DNA from: Lachnospiraceae bacterium
GTDB taxonomy: Bacteria; Bacillota; Clostridia; Lachnospirales; Lachnospiraceae
DNA length: 64,000 nt
NCBI GenBank assembly: GCA_017450485.1
Contig: JAFSTN010000024.1
Location: 149,367 to 213,366, forward strand
Direction: 5' to 3'
Position numbers and translations under genes: made by a program
The notes under the pieces: generated by a model
The model's input: the letters and a program-made list of their open reading frames with translations, nothing else
What the model was told of the DNA's origin: nothing
The model's database searches: none
Shown: in pieces, positions 1 through 9,396 of the stretch
Numbering within the stretch: the first letter of the stretch is position 1
How the letters are laid out: every line of letters starts with the position of its first letter

Positions 1-1
1 G

Positions 2-1174
2 GATGCCGTATATATAGGAGGAGAGGAATTCGGCCTGCGTGCCAAGGCGGATAATTTCTCCCGTGAGGAAATGGAGGCAGGGATTACATATGCACATGAG
101 CATGGTGTGAAGGTTCATGTGACGGTGAATATCCTCGCTCACAATTATGATCTGGAGGGTGTACGCGGCTACCTCGAAGAGCTGAGAGATATTGAGCCGG
201 ACGCACTGATCATTGCGGATCCGGGCATATTTACCTACGCACGTGAGATATGTCCCGACATAGATATACACATATCCACCCAGGCAAATAATACGAACTG
301 GGAAACCTATCTTTTCTGGTACCGGCTGGGAGCGAAGCGTGTAGTATCGGCCAGAGAACTGTCTCTGACAGAGATCAGGCAGATCAGGGAGCATATTCCG
401 GAGGATATGGAGATAGAGAGCTTCATACACGGAGCCATGTGTATCTCATATTCGGGGAGATGCCTGCTCAGTAATTATTTCACTGGACGCGATGCGAACC
501 ACGGGGCATGTACTCACCCCTGCAGATGGAAGTATGCCGTCGTGGAGGAGACCCGGCCCGGCGAGTACCTGCCCGTATACGAGAATGAGCGCGGTACGTA
601 TATATTTAACTCACGTGACCTGTGCATGATCGAGCATATTCCGGAGATGATAGAGGCGGGTATAGACAGCTTCAAGATCGAAGGCAGGATGAAGACTGCC
701 CTGTATGTGGCTACTGTGGCCAGAACATATAGGCGGGCGATAGACGATCTTCTCTGCGATCCCGGATCGTATCGGGAGCATATGGAATGGTACAGGGAAG
801 AGATAGGGAAATGTACACATAGGCATTTCACGACCGGTTTCTACTTCGGTAAGCCGACCTCCGAGACTCAAATCTATGACAGCAGTACATACGTGAGCGA
901 TCATATATATCTCGGGACTGTCCGGGAGGTGACACCGGACGGACGTGCTGTCTTTGAGCAGAAAAACAAATTCTCAACCGGCGATATGATCGAACTGATG
1001 AAGCGCAGCTGCGACGACCGTCAGGTCAGAGTCATGCGACTGCAGGATGAGAGCGGTGCCGATATGATGAGCTGTCCTCATTCGAGACAGATCATCTATG
1101 CGACGTTCTCCGAGATTCCCGAAGCCGGAGATATCATGAGGGTCAGGGCAGCGTCAGACGGCGGTACAGACTGA
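2..1174 (+). CDS. Peptidase U32 family protein, 5' end outside window
   Basis: The reading frame is open from base 2, and its first residues (DAVYIGGEEFGLRAKADNFS) already match the U32 core, so the gene starts upstream of the window. The family signature lies around bases 440-530: a CISYSGRC stretch, then GACTHPCRW, with the conserved cysteines present. U32 proteins include collagenase-like peptidases and the RlhA/TrhP hydroxylases that modify 23S rRNA or tRNA using prephenate. Which activity applies cannot be told here. The C-terminal part (after about base 850) looks like the beta-barrel domain of the longer members. A hairpin with a T-run follows the stop, so this is probably the last gene of its transcript. 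Confidence 0.93.
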   Translation, partial: DAVYIGGEEFGLRAKADNFSREEMEAGITYAHEHGVKVHVTVNILAHNYDLEGVRGYLEELRDIEPDALIIADPGIFTYAREICPDIDIHISTQANNTNWETYLFWYRLGAKRVVSARELSLTEIRQIREHIPEDMEIESFIHGAMCISYSGRCLLSNYFTGRDANHGACTHPCRWKYAVVEETRPGEYLPVYENERGTYIFNSRDLCMIEHIPEMIEAGIDSFKIEGRMKTALYVATVARTYRRAIDDLLCDPGSYREHMEWYREEIGKCTHRHFTTGFYFGKPTSETQIYDSSTYVSDHIYLGTVREVTPDGRAVFEQKNKFSTGDMIELMKRSCDDRQVRVMRLQDESGADMMSCPHSRQIIYATFSEIPEAGDIMRVRAASDGGTD

Positions 1175-1191
1175 AGCAAGCTGTATTATTG

Positions 1192-1236
1192 ACGACACAG
1201 ACGCGTTGATATACAATTTTTGCGGTCGTTTTTTTT
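1192..1236 (+). terminator. Rho-independent terminator after the U32 gene
   Basis: ACGAC (1192-1196) pairs with GTCGT (1225-1229), with an inner CGC/GCG pairing and a long loop, followed by a T-run to 1236. It lies 18 bases after the U32 stop and 28 bases before the glutamine synthetase start. It probably ends the U32 transcript. An attenuation role for the downstream gene is possible but not supported by other signals. Confidence 0.6.
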
Positions 1237-1263
1237 AGATTAGAAAGCAGAGGATATCCATAA

Positions 1264-3366
1264 ATGAGTGAAGTAACCGAATTATTTGGACAGAACGTCT
1301 TTACACGCGGCAAGATGAAAGAACGTCTGCCCAAAAATGTGTACAGAGAGTTGATCAGAGTATCCGAAAGAGGCGGAGAACTCTCGATGGAAGCGGCTAA
1401 TGTCATAGCCAAAGCCATGAAGGATTGGGCCGAGGAGAACGGAGCTACCCATTATACACACTGGTTCCAGCCTCTGACCGGTATTACGGCGGAGAAGCAT
1501 GATGCATTCGTATCACTTCCGGATGAGGACGGACGCATGATCACGGAGTTCTCCGGCAAAGAGCTGATCAAGGGTGAGCCTGATGCATCTTCATTCCCCT
1601 CGGGAGGATTGAGAGCAACATTTGAGGCCAGAGGTTATACCGCATGGGATATCACCTCTCCGGCTTTTCTTAAAGAATCATCCTGCGGCGTGATACTGTG
1701 TATACCCACCGCGTTCTGCTCATATACCGGTGAAGCGCTGGATAAGAAGACACCGCTCCTGCGTTCCATGGAAGCACTCAGCGAGCAGGCTCTCAGGATC
1801 GTCAGACTGTTCGGCAACACGGATGCTACCAAGGTCACTCCCTGTGTCGGCCCCGAGCAGGAATACTTCCTGGTGGATGCCGATCTGTATATGCAGCGTC
1901 TGGATCTGATGTTTGCCGGACGTACACTCTTCGGTGCTCCCGCGCCCAAGGGCCAGGAGATGGATGACCACTATTTCGGTGTCATCAGGGAGAGAGTCGG
2001 CGCATACATGAAGGATTTAAACGAGGAGCTCTGGAAGCTTGGCATCCTTGCGAAGACTCAGCATAATGAGGTTGCACCCGCACAGCATGAGCTGGCTCCG
2101 ATCTTCGATACGGTCAATATCGCCGTGGATCATAACCAGCTCGTCATGGAGACGATGAAGCGCGTGGCTACGCGTCATAACTTAAGATGCCTCCTGCATG
2201 AGAAGCCTTATGCCGGTGTGAACGGTTCCGGTAAGCACAATAACTGGTCCATCAATACGGATGACGGTGTGAACATGCTCGATCCCGGTGATACGCCAAA
2301 TGAGAATCTCCAGTTCCTTCTGGTGCTTGCATGCATCATGAAGGCAGTGGATGATCATGCCGATCTGCTCAGACAGTCGGCGGCTGACGTGGGTAACGAT
2401 CATCGTCTCGGAGCCAATGAGGCACCTCCGGCTATCATATCCATTTTCCTCGGAGAGCAGCTTGAGGATGTGGTGACCCAGCTCGTTGAGACAGGTGTGG
2501 CCAGCTCAGCGATACAGGGCGGAAAGCTTGAGACCGGAGTGTCCACACTTCCCGATTTTGAAAAGGATGCAACCGACCGCAACAGGACATCCCCGTTTGC
2601 TTTTACGGGAAATAAGTTTGAATTCAGAAGCGTCGGCAGTTCCGACTCCATAGCAAGCCCGAACACGATCCTCAATGCGATAGTTGCGGAAGCCTTCGAT
2701 GAGGCCGCCACTATCCTGGAGGGCGCCGATGATTTCGAGATGGCTGTACACGATCTGATCAAAAAGTATATGACAGAGCATCAGCGTATCATATTTAACG
2801 GTGACGGATACTCGGATGAATGGGTGGCTGAGGCTGCCAGACGGGGGCTGCCGAATATCAAGAGCATGATCGAGGCGGCTTGTGCGCTGACAACGGATAA
2901 GTCCGTTGCTCTGTTTGAGAGATTTAAGATATTCAACAGAACCGAGCTTGAGTCCCGCGAAGAGATCATATACGAGACCTATGCAAAGACTATCAATATC
3001 GAAGCGCTTACTATGATCGACATGGCCGGCAAGCAGATCATCCCCGCAGCAGTGAAGTATTCCGGCGAGCTGGCGCGTACCGTGAATGAGGTCAAGGCAG
3101 CAGGCGTAAATGCCGCAGCCGAAGATGAACTCCTTAAGAAGACTATCGGATATATCAATGATGCACAGACGGCATATAACAAACTCAAGGAAGTGAGTGC
3201 ACAGGCTGTTACCGTAAAAGACGGCAAGGAACGAGCTTTCTATTATAAGGATGTAGTAAAGATCGCCATGGATGAACTTCGCAGTCCCTGCGATGAGCTG
3301 GAGATGATAGTTGATAAGTCCATGTGGCCGATCCCGACATATGCGGAGCTGATGTTTGAGGTATGA
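1264..3366 (+). CDS. glnN: Glutamine synthetase type III
   Basis: This 700-residue protein has the usual length of GSIII, the large dodecameric ATP-dependent glutamate-ammonia ligase of many anaerobes. GSI and GSII are much shorter. Visible family segments are [10 protein letters not shown] near residue 195 (metal and substrate glutamates), [10 protein letters not shown] near residue 319, and [17 protein letters not shown] near residue 440, the arginine-rich substrate site. The chosen ATG at 1264 gives the normal GSIII N-terminus; the ribosome site upstream is weak (AGAGGA). It is preceded by a terminator and followed 39 bases later by a lipoprotein gene, so it is probably transcribed from its own promoter. 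Role: cytosolic ammonium assimilation. Confidence 0.97.
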   Translation: MSEVTELFGQNVFTRGKMKERLPKNVYRELIRVSERGGELSMEAANVIAKAMKDWAEENGATHYTHWFQPLTGITAEKHDAFVSLPDEDGRMITEFSGKELIKGEPDASSFPSGGLRATFEARGYTAWDITSPAFLKESSCGVILCIPTAFCSYTGEALDKKTPLLRSMEALSEQALRIVRLFGNTDATKVTPCVGPEQEYFLVDADLYMQRLDLMFAGRTLFGAPAPKGQEMDDHYFGVIRERVGAYMKDLNEELWKLGILAKTQHNEVAPAQHELAPIFDTVNIAVDHNQLVMETMKRVATRHNLRCLLHEKPYAGVNGSGKHNNWSINTDDGVNMLDPGDTPNENLQFLLVLACIMKAVDDHADLLRQSAADVGNDHRLGANEAPPAIISIFLGEQLEDVVTQLVETGVASSAIQGGKLETGVSTLPDFEKDATDRNRTSPFAFTGNKFEFRSVGSSDSIASPNTILNAIVAEAFDEAATILEGADDFEMAVHDLIKKYMTEHQRIIFNGDGYSDEWVAEAARRGLPNIKSMIEAACALTTDKSVALFERFKIFNRTELESREEIIYETYAKTINIEALTMIDMAGKQIIPAAVKYSGELARTVNEVKAAGVNAAAEDELLKKTIGYINDAQTAYNKLKEVSAQAVTVKDGKERAFYYKDVVKIAMDELRSPCDELEMIVDKSMWPIPTYAELMFEV

Positions 3367-3405
3367 TTCTGTAGCTGTATTTGTATGCTTGTGAGTAGGA
3401 GAATT

Positions 3406-4641
3406 ATGAAAAACAAAGTATTAAGCCTGTTAATTGCAACAGCACTAAGCACAGCCCTTCTGTCAGGGTGCGGAAATGCGTCGGGTACTGCTGAGGAACC
3501 TGCGGTGCAACAGGAATCAGAGCCGGCTGATACCGCCGGTGCGGAGGAGACACCGGCCGCGGAAACCGATGAGTCCGATGAATACGCTGCCGGTTTTGAT
3601 CCCTCGGATGTATACACACCCGAAGAACATCATATGAAAACTTACATCGAGGGGTGCGACACATTTACTCAGATCATTGATAAAGAAGAGAACCGGGGAA
3701 TGGCATATGCAAACGTCCACATAGGTGATACGGATGTATTGCTGGTGGCAAGCGGGACATATGAATATGAGCCGGACGGGTATGCGGCTATAGACTCGGA
3801 GATCTTCTATTACGGGGACAACGGTCCTGAGTATATGGATTATGTCCAGGCTGGAGGAACTGCGTATCCCTTGATGGTCATAAATGATACGCTCTATATC
3901 GGCGGCAATCATTTCATGATCAAGTACACCATCAGAGATAACGCTCTCGTTGTGTCCGAGGAAGCCTATGTTGAATACGATACGGATGGAAATGCCACCT
4001 ATTATTACAGAACAGAGGATACCTCCTTTGCCGATCATACCCCTGAGGAAGCAGAGGCAAAGTTTGGTGATCTGTTCGGAGAAATGGATGAAAACGGAAT
4101 AGTATGGTTCTCCAACATAGGCGGGGATGACAATGCTGAATCGGGATCCCTGCCCAGATATGAGTATCCGGACGATGATCCGTATTGCAATGCCATCACG
4201 GAGTATTTCCTGGATGAGATAGCTCCTCAATATGCCGAAGCGGATCTCAGCGTGCCCCAGATCGCAGAGATCGACGTGGACGAATCCGATCCTGAGGATG
4301 TGAAGGTGTGGGGCAACTTCCAGATCTGGAATTATGACCTGGAGGGGGATGTGCTTAAAACCGTATCCGGAGGTACACATTCCGGCCTTATACATCTTAA
4401 GAAAACAGACGAAAGGACAGCAGTTGTGACCTCCTTTGATGAAGTGGGTGACGGAAGTGATTTCGATGCAAGTGCCAGGAAGATATTTGGCGACAGATAT
4501 GATAGATTCATGGAGGTGTATTCCGACGAAGAAAGCCGTGAACTTTTCAGAAAGAATATCCTCATAGAATATGTGGAGAGCAACGGACTGAATATTACGG
4601 CATATCAGGACTACGGCTGGGACCCCGTTACACTTTTTTAA
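3406..4641 (+). CDS. Predicted lipoprotein of unknown function
   Basis: The start at 3406 is preferred over an ATG at 3385 because TAGGAG lies just upstream and because it gives a clean lipoprotein signal: basic MKNK, a hydrophobic stretch, then the lipobox LLSGC with the acylated cysteine near residue 25. The next 60 residues are rich in Ala, Glu, Asp and Thr and look like a disordered tether. The remaining domain of about 340 residues is strongly acidic and rich in Tyr, Asp and Gly; I do not recognise a family. It is probably anchored on the outer face of the membrane. No terminator is visible before the tRNA promoter about 30 bases downstream. Confidence 0.85.
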   Translation: MKNKVLSLLIATALSTALLSGCGNASGTAEEPAVQQESEPADTAGAEETPAAETDESDEYAAGFDPSDVYTPEEHHMKTYIEGCDTFTQIIDKEENRGMAYANVHIGDTDVLLVASGTYEYEPDGYAAIDSEIFYYGDNGPEYMDYVQAGGTAYPLMVINDTLYIGGNHFMIKYTIRDNALVVSEEAYVEYDTDGNATYYYRTEDTSFADHTPEEAEAKFGDLFGEMDENGIVWFSNIGGDDNAESGSLPRYEYPDDDPYCNAITEYFLDEIAPQYAEADLSVPQIAEIDVDESDPEDVKVWGNFQIWNYDLEGDVLKTVSGGTHSGLIHLKKTDERTAVVTSFDEVGDGSDFDASARKIFGDRYDRFMEVYSDEESRELFRKNILIEYVESNGLNITAYQDYGWDPVTLF

Positions 4642-4671
4642 TTGACAGAGCAGAAAAAAAAGAAATAAGCC

Positions 4672-4700
4672 TTGATTTATCCGCAGGCATCCGCTATAAT
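4672..4700 (+). promoter_or_regulatory. SigmaA-type promoter of the tRNA-Gln gene
   Basis: TTGATT (4672-4677) and a perfect TATAAT (4695-4700) are separated by 17 bases. The expected start of transcription near 4707 is about 18 bases before the mature tRNA 5' end. Confidence 0.85.
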
Positions 4701-4724
4701 CATTTTCTGTTGAAAGTAACATAT

Positions 4725-4796
4725 AGCGGTATCGCCAAATGGTAAGGCAACGGACTCTGACTCCGTCATTTCAAGGTTCGAATCCTTGTACCGCTG
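4725..4796 (+). tRNA. tRNA-Gln (anticodon CUG)
   Basis: A full cloverleaf folds. The acceptor stem AGCGGTA pairs with TACCGCT (4789-4795), the D stem is GCC/GGC, the anticodon stem ACGGA/TCCGT closes the loop CTCTGAC with anticodon CTG at 4757-4759, and the T stem CAAGG/CCTTG closes TTCGAAT. The discriminator base is G4796. The 3' CCA is not encoded. The gene stands alone between its own promoter and terminator and reads CAG codons. Confidence 0.96.
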
Positions 4797-4804
4797 CTTA
4801 TAGG

Positions 4805-4836
4805 ACTCCCGGTTCATACGAATCGGGAGTTTTGCT
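4805..4836 (+). terminator. Terminator of the tRNA-Gln gene
   Basis: An 11-pair stem (4805-4815 with 4820-4830, one G-T pair) closes the loop ATAC and is followed by TTTT. It begins 9 bases after the tRNA. Confidence 0.9.
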
Positions 4837-4880
4837 TTTGCCCGGGGATGATTTACCGGATGTAATATATACAGCAGTTT

Positions 4881-5759
4881 ATGATGTTGCTTAATGATTA
4901 CCTGAAGGCTACCTTCGGATGTAAAGTATATAAGATTGCATTGAACGGGGGATTCACCTGTCCGAACCGTGACGGTACCGTCGGCACCGGCGGGTGTATT
5001 TTCTGCTCAGAAGGAGGAAGCGGTGAGTTCGCAGGAGATCCGTCATTATCTGTGACGGAGCAGATCGAGCGGGGAAAGGCGTTAGTTGCGTCAAAAATGC
5101 GTTCGGGTAAGTATATTGCTTATTTTCAGGCATATACAGGTACATATGCTCCGGTGGAGAGACTGCGGGCAATCTATACGGAGGCTGTCAGTCATCCGGA
5201 TGTGGTCGCACTCTCCATAGCTACAAGACCGGATTGTCTGCCGGATGAAGTCATCAGTCTGCTGGACGAACTTAACCGGATCAAACCGGTATGGATCGAG
5301 CTGGGATTGCAGACGATCCACGACAGGAGTGCGAAATATATTCGCAGGGGCTATGAACTTGATGCGTACAGTCAGGCTGTAGAGTCACTTAGGAGCAGGG
5401 ATATAGAAGTCATCACGCACGTGATCCTGGGACTGCCGTTTGAGAGTCGCGAGGATATGCTCGCGACCGTGAGATATGTATGTGAGTCCGGTGCGACGGG
5501 CATCAAGTTGCAGTTGTTGCATGTATTACGCGGTACGGACCTGGAGAAGGATTATCTGGCGGGCCGGTTTGATGTACTTACGGAAGATGAGTACATCGAT
5601 ATCCTGCGCGATTGCATCAGCATAATACCGGACACCGTCGTGATCCACAGGCTGACCGGGGACGGAGACAAGCGTATTCTGGTCGCACCTGTGTGGAGCG
5701 GGAATAAGAAGCACGTACTCAACCGGATACGCTCGGAGGTGTTGGGGAGGGATACTTAG
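4881..5759 (+). CDS. Radical SAM protein, YhcC/TIGR01212 type
   Basis: The 292-residue protein has the family opening YKIALNGGFTCPNRDGT and the iron-sulfur cysteines C27, C39 and C42. This CX11CX2C spacing differs from the standard CX3CX2C and is typical of the YhcC group. Later segments (RPDCLPDEV, ELGLQTIHD, THVILGLPFE) fit the radical SAM TIM barrel. The substrate of the family is not established. The start is uncertain: ATG 4881 or 4884 are the only sensible choices after an in-frame stop at 4863, and no clear ribosome site precedes them. It stands alone between the tRNA and the alcohol dehydrogenase gene. Confidence 0.9.
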   Translation: MMLLNDYLKATFGCKVYKIALNGGFTCPNRDGTVGTGGCIFCSEGGSGEFAGDPSLSVTEQIERGKALVASKMRSGKYIAYFQAYTGTYAPVERLRAIYTEAVSHPDVVALSIATRPDCLPDEVISLLDELNRIKPVWIELGLQTIHDRSAKYIRRGYELDAYSQAVESLRSRDIEVITHVILGLPFESREDMLATVRYVCESGATGIKLQLLHVLRGTDLEKDYLAGRFDVLTEDEYIDILRDCISIIPDTVVIHRLTGDGDKRILVAPVWSGNKKHVLNRIRSEVLGRDT

Positions 5760-5806
5760 GTTTGATATAGAGACAGGTCATGCATATTCAGTTTGTGCAC
5801 AGGCAG

Positions 5807-5846
5807 CTGCCCGGATGGATTCGATATACAGGCAGTAGCCGGGCAG
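5807..5846 (+). other. Perfect 8-bp inverted repeat upstream of the alcohol dehydrogenase gene
   Basis: CTGCCCGG (5807-5814) and CCGGGCAG (5839-5846) can form a hairpin in the 189-base gap before the Fe-alcohol dehydrogenase gene. There is no T-run, so it is not a simple terminator. A leader structure or a regulator site are possible readings. Confidence 0.35.
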
Positions 5847-5948
5847 AGGTATGAATCGGAGAAGCAGGTAGGTGCACATTGATTATATGACCGGAACGGG
5901 GTATTATATTTATTACAAGTTAAACGCAAAACTTTCCGCCGAAAAATC

Positions 5949-7079
5949 ATGGATGGAGAGAATCAGGCAGGAACTATGGTTAAGCGCTTCGGGGGCAGCA
6001 AAGCTCTGATCCATTATGGTGGAGGAAGTGTGGTCCGCTCCGGTCTGCTGGACAGGGTTAAATCCTCTCTTAATGCTGAAGGTATTGCGTTTACCGAGCT
6101 CGGAGGAGTTAAGCCCAATCCTCGCAGCGGTCTGGTATATGAGGGCATCGAGCTTTGTAAAAAGGAGCAGGTTGACTTCATCCTGGCTGTTGGCGGAGGA
6201 AGTACGATAGACTCATCCAAGGCTATAGCAGCAGGCGTATTATATGATGGAGATTTCTGGGATTATTACTGCGGAAAAAGAATTGAAGAGGCCCTGCCTG
6301 TGGGAACTATCCTTACGATCGCGGCAGCAGGCAGCGAAGGCAGTCCCGATTCCGTTATAACCAGAGAGAGCGATATGATGAAGCGCGGAGCCAGCGGAGA
6401 TGCGATCAGACCCAAGTTCAGCATTCTCAATCCCGCACTCACGCAGACACTGCCTCCTTTCCAGTCGGCTGCCGGCATTACGGATATCATGGCACATCTG
6501 TATGAGCGATATCTGACCAACTCCACCGAGGTAGAGGTTACGGACAGAATGATAGAGGCACTGCTGCTCACCATGAAGCATGAAGGCCCCAGAGTAATAG
6601 CCGATCCGAATAATTATGAGGCAAGAGCAAACATCATGTGGGCCGGTATGATGGCACACAATAATTCATGCGGCGTGGGCAGATCCCAGGACTGGAACAG
6701 TCATAACATAGAGCATGAACTTTCGGCACTCTATGACTGTGCACACGGTGCGGGACTAGCTGTCACCATGCCCGCTGTGTTTAAATATGTTATGAAGCAT
6801 AATATCATGCGCTTTGCCCAGGTTGCCGTCAGGGTATGGGGATGCAGCATGGATTTCGAACATCCTGAAGTTACGGCACTGGAGGGGATCAATGCTTTCG
6901 CAGCCTTCCTGACCTCTCTCGGAATGCCTCGTAATTTTGAGGAACTGGGAGCAAAGGAGGAGGATATCCCTGTTCTTGTGGAGAACCTGTGCTGCGGAAA
7001 CGGACGTGACGGATCCATCTCAGGATTTGTTACACTCTGTAAGGAAGATTGCACGGAAATATATCGTATGATGGTATAG
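5949..7079 (+). CDS. Iron-containing alcohol dehydrogenase (YugJ/BDH type), short N-terminus
   Basis: This 376-residue group III (iron-dependent) dehydrogenase would reduce aldehydes or ketones with NAD(P)H in the cytosol. The dinucleotide site reads AVGGGSTIDSSKA near residue 80. Metal ligands are in DIMAHLYERY near residue 180 and in HNIEHELSALYDCAHGAG near residue 255, which contains the usual histidine pair. The protein begins at DGENQAG, about 10-15 residues later than relatives, which start with a strand of the form FxxxPTxIxFG. That strand is not seen in frame upstream, and there is no ribosome site before 5949. See the findings for a possible frameshift. It is followed 70 bases later by an aldo/keto reductase gene. 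Confidence 0.9.
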   Translation: MDGENQAGTMVKRFGGSKALIHYGGGSVVRSGLLDRVKSSLNAEGIAFTELGGVKPNPRSGLVYEGIELCKKEQVDFILAVGGGSTIDSSKAIAAGVLYDGDFWDYYCGKRIEEALPVGTILTIAAAGSEGSPDSVITRESDMMKRGASGDAIRPKFSILNPALTQTLPPFQSAAGITDIMAHLYERYLTNSTEVEVTDRMIEALLLTMKHEGPRVIADPNNYEARANIMWAGMMAHNNSCGVGRSQDWNSHNIEHELSALYDCAHGAGLAVTMPAVFKYVMKHNIMRFAQVAVRVWGCSMDFEHPEVTALEGINAFAAFLTSLGMPRNFEELGAKEEDIPVLVENLCCGNGRDGSISGFVTLCKEDCTEIYRMMV

Positions 7080-7149
7080 ACGGATTCCGGAACGTAAACG
7101 TGTCTGATCGGCAGACTTGAACCGATAAGCATACAGGAGGGCAGATGGC

Positions 7150-8298
7150 ATGAATTACAGAACACTTGGCAAGACCGGATTGAGAGTCAGCGAGATAGGC
7201 TTCGGTGGAGAATGGCTTGAAAGACATGAGACTGAAGAGTCCGTTGAGCTGCTTAAATATGCTCACAGCCACGGGATCAATATCGTTGATTGCTGGATGC
7301 CTGACCCCAAATCCAGAGACATAATAGGCAAAGCCATGGAAGGATGTCGTGAATCCTGGTATGTACAGGGGCATATAGGATCTACTTATCAGAACGGACA
7401 GTACGTCAGGACCAGAGACATGAAGTACGTACGTCCCGCATTTGAAGATCTGCTTAAGAGGCTTAAGACAGATTATATCGATCTGGGCATGATCCACTAT
7501 ATAGATTCGGTGGACGAATGGAACAGTGTGATGAACGGTGAGTTCATCGAGTATGTGCACGAACTCCGTGAAAAAGGCATCATCAAGCATATCGGACTGA
7601 GTACTCATAACCCTGTAATAGGCAAACTGGCAGTAGAGACCGGGTTTATTGAGATGATACTGTTCAGCATCAATCCCGCATTTGACATGAGACCGGCTAC
7701 AGAAGAACTTGAGTCCATGTTCGGCGGATATGATCAGGATCAGCTGTCGGGCATCGATCCCGAGAGAGCCAGGTTTTATCAGATGTGTGAGGAACAAAAT
7801 GTCGGGATCACGGTTATGAAGGGGTTCTTCGGTGGAGCACTCTTAAGTAAGGACAGGTCGCCCTTCGATGTTGCATTTACCCCGGTTCAGCTGATCCACT
7901 ATGCTCTGACCAGACCCGGAGTATCATCCATACTGTGTGGCTATGATACGAAGGAGCAGATAGACGAGGCCGTTTCATATGAGACCGCATCGGATGATGA
8001 GAAAGATTATGCATCGGTTATCGCCAATGCACCTCTCCACTCGTACAGCGGGCAGTGCACATACTGCGGTCACTGTAAGCCGTGTCCGATGAACATCGAT
8101 ATCGCCATGGTAAACAAGTTCTATGATCTGGCGACAGCCCAGCCGACGGTTCCCGAAAGTGTGATGGAGCACTATAAAGCACTGGATCACACCGCATCGG
8201 AATGCGTGGGATGCAAGAGCTGTGAAAGCAGGTGTCCTTTCGGAGTAGAGATCGCCGACAGGATGAAACGGACGGCAGAGTTGTTCGGAGGAAAATAA
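7150..8298 (+). CDS. Aldo/keto reductase with C-terminal 4Fe-4S ferredoxin domain
   Basis: The protein has 382 residues: an AKR TIM barrel at 1-290, then two cysteine clusters, CTYCGHCKPCP near residue 303 and CVGCKSCESRCP near residue 352. The clusters suggest electron exchange with ferredoxin or another Fe-S partner. AGGAGGG lies well placed before the ATG. The usual catalytic motif DTAxxYG is replaced by DCWMPDP near residue 49, and the strand that normally carries the catalytic lysine reads WYVQGHIG. The classical Tyr/Lys pair therefore appears to be absent. It lies upstream of four tightly spaced redox and sugar-related genes. Confidence 0.92.
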   Translation: MNYRTLGKTGLRVSEIGFGGEWLERHETEESVELLKYAHSHGINIVDCWMPDPKSRDIIGKAMEGCRESWYVQGHIGSTYQNGQYVRTRDMKYVRPAFEDLLKRLKTDYIDLGMIHYIDSVDEWNSVMNGEFIEYVHELREKGIIKHIGLSTHNPVIGKLAVETGFIEMILFSINPAFDMRPATEELESMFGGYDQDQLSGIDPERARFYQMCEEQNVGITVMKGFFGGALLSKDRSPFDVAFTPVQLIHYALTRPGVSSILCGYDTKEQIDEAVSYETASDDEKDYASVIANAPLHSYSGQCTYCGHCKPCPMNIDIAMVNKFYDLATAQPTVPESVMEHYKALDHTASECVGCKSCESRCPFGVEIADRMKRTAELFGGK

Positions 8299-8301
8299 GC
8301 T

Positions 8302-8526
8302 ATGAGCAGACAATCAGATATAGACGATGAACTCCTCAATGAAGTTATGAGACATTTGGACAACGAGGTGGAGTTTGGTGCCATGCGTATGAGCGTGGAG
8401 TATGATCCGGAGCAGATCGAAGAAAAGAATGTATCGCATAAGTGCTGCAAGGTTTACGGGATGGACGCAAACCAGATGATAGGCAAGCTGGACGGATACT
8501 CTGACAGCACCAACCTGAAGGATTAG
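8302..8526 (+). CDS. Small conserved-looking protein of unknown function (74 aa)
   Basis: It starts 4 bases after the aldo/keto reductase stop, and its ribosome site (GGAGG) lies inside the end of that gene, which supports real, coupled translation. The protein is acidic, with one adjacent cysteine pair (KCCK near residue 48) and no membrane segment. I do not recognise a family. Its position between an Fe-S aldo/keto reductase and an isomerase-like gene suggests a role in that redox pathway, but this is inference. Confidence 0.7.
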   Translation: MSRQSDIDDELLNEVMRHLDNEVEFGAMRMSVEYDPEQIEEKNVSHKCCKVYGMDANQMIGKLDGYSDSTNLKD

Positions 8527-8562
8527 CGTAGCCCTGGCAAGGACATTACAGGAGGAAGTTAG

Positions 8563-9396
8563 GTGAGATTAGGCACATCTTTCCCGTTGCAGCATACGAA
8601 TGCTGCAGAGTGGGCATCAAATCAGGTGAAACTCGGATGCAGAACCGTTGTTTTCCCTGTTCAGAGTAATGAACCTGAGGACAGGATCCTTGAATATAAG
8701 AAAGCAGCCGATGACGCGGGGCTGACCATAGCTGAGGTCGGGATATGGAGGAATGCACTGGCGAACGATCCCGATGAACGCAAGAAAAATATGGACTACT
8801 GCGTCGAGCAGCTTAGACTTGCCGACTTTGTCGGTGCGAGATGCTGTGTGAACGTGGCGGGAGCTTTCGGCCCGGTATGGGACGGAGGATACAAGGCCAA
8901 TTTCTCGGATGAAGCCCGTAAGGAGACTGTCCGTATGGTCAGGGAGATAATAGACCGTGCGGATGTGAAAAAAACATATTTTACACTCGAACCGATGCCA
9001 TGGATGATACCGACGGGGCCGGATGATTATCTTAGGCTGACAGAGGAAGTGGACAGAGAACGCTTTGCCGTGCACATGGATGTCATTAATATGATCAATT
9101 CCGTCGACAGATACTTTTTTGCGACAGAGTTTGTTGATGAATGTGCAGGGAAACTGGGAGGACTGATCAAAAGCTGTCATATCAAAGATGTACATCTGAA
9201 CAGTGCGTATACGGTGAGACTTGAGGAGTGTGCACCCGGATGCGGAGAATTCCCTCTCAGATACTATGCCGAAAAGATGAATGCGCTTGATCCGGACATG
9301 CCGTTGATCCTGGAGCATCTGAACACGGATGATGAGTATATCAAATATATGGGGTATTTAAAGGAGGAACTGAATGGATTATACAAGACTGTCTGA
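8563..9396 (+). CDS. Sugar phosphate isomerase/epimerase (xylose isomerase-like TIM barrel)
   Basis: The 277-residue protein starts at a GTG preceded by GGAGGA. It has the AP-endonuclease-2/xylose-isomerase-like barrel: LGTSFPLQHT at the N-terminus, TLEPMPWMIP near residue 145 with a metal-ligand glutamate, HMDVINMIN near residue 170, SCHIKDVHL near residue 208 and LILEHLN near the end. These strands carry the usual Glu/Asp/His/Glu metal ligands. The substrate is unknown. The 3' end overlaps the next gene by 23 bases, so the two are probably translated together. Confidence 0.9.
   Translation: MRLGTSFPLQHTNAAEWASNQVKLGCRTVVFPVQSNEPEDRILEYKKAADDAGLTIAEVGIWRNALANDPDERKKNMDYCVEQLRLADFVGARCCVNVAGAFGPVWDGGYKANFSDEARKETVRMVREIIDRADVKKTYFTLEPMPWMIPTGPDDYLRLTEEVDRERFAVHMDVINMINSVDRYFFATEFVDECAGKLGGLIKSCHIKDVHLNSAYTVRLEECAPGCGEFPLRYYAEKMNALDPDMPLILEHLNTDDEYIKYMGYLKEELNGLYKTV

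Noticed and set aside
1192-1263. Riboswitch upstream of glutamine synthetase
   Set aside because: The 90-base gap holds only a simple terminator hairpin; no glutamine-riboswitch-type pairing could be recognised.
5648-5668. CCGGGGACGGAG match to the core of the 30-base repeat
   Set aside because: It lies in the radical SAM gene, encodes a normal family segment and lacks the ends of the repeat, so it is taken as chance.
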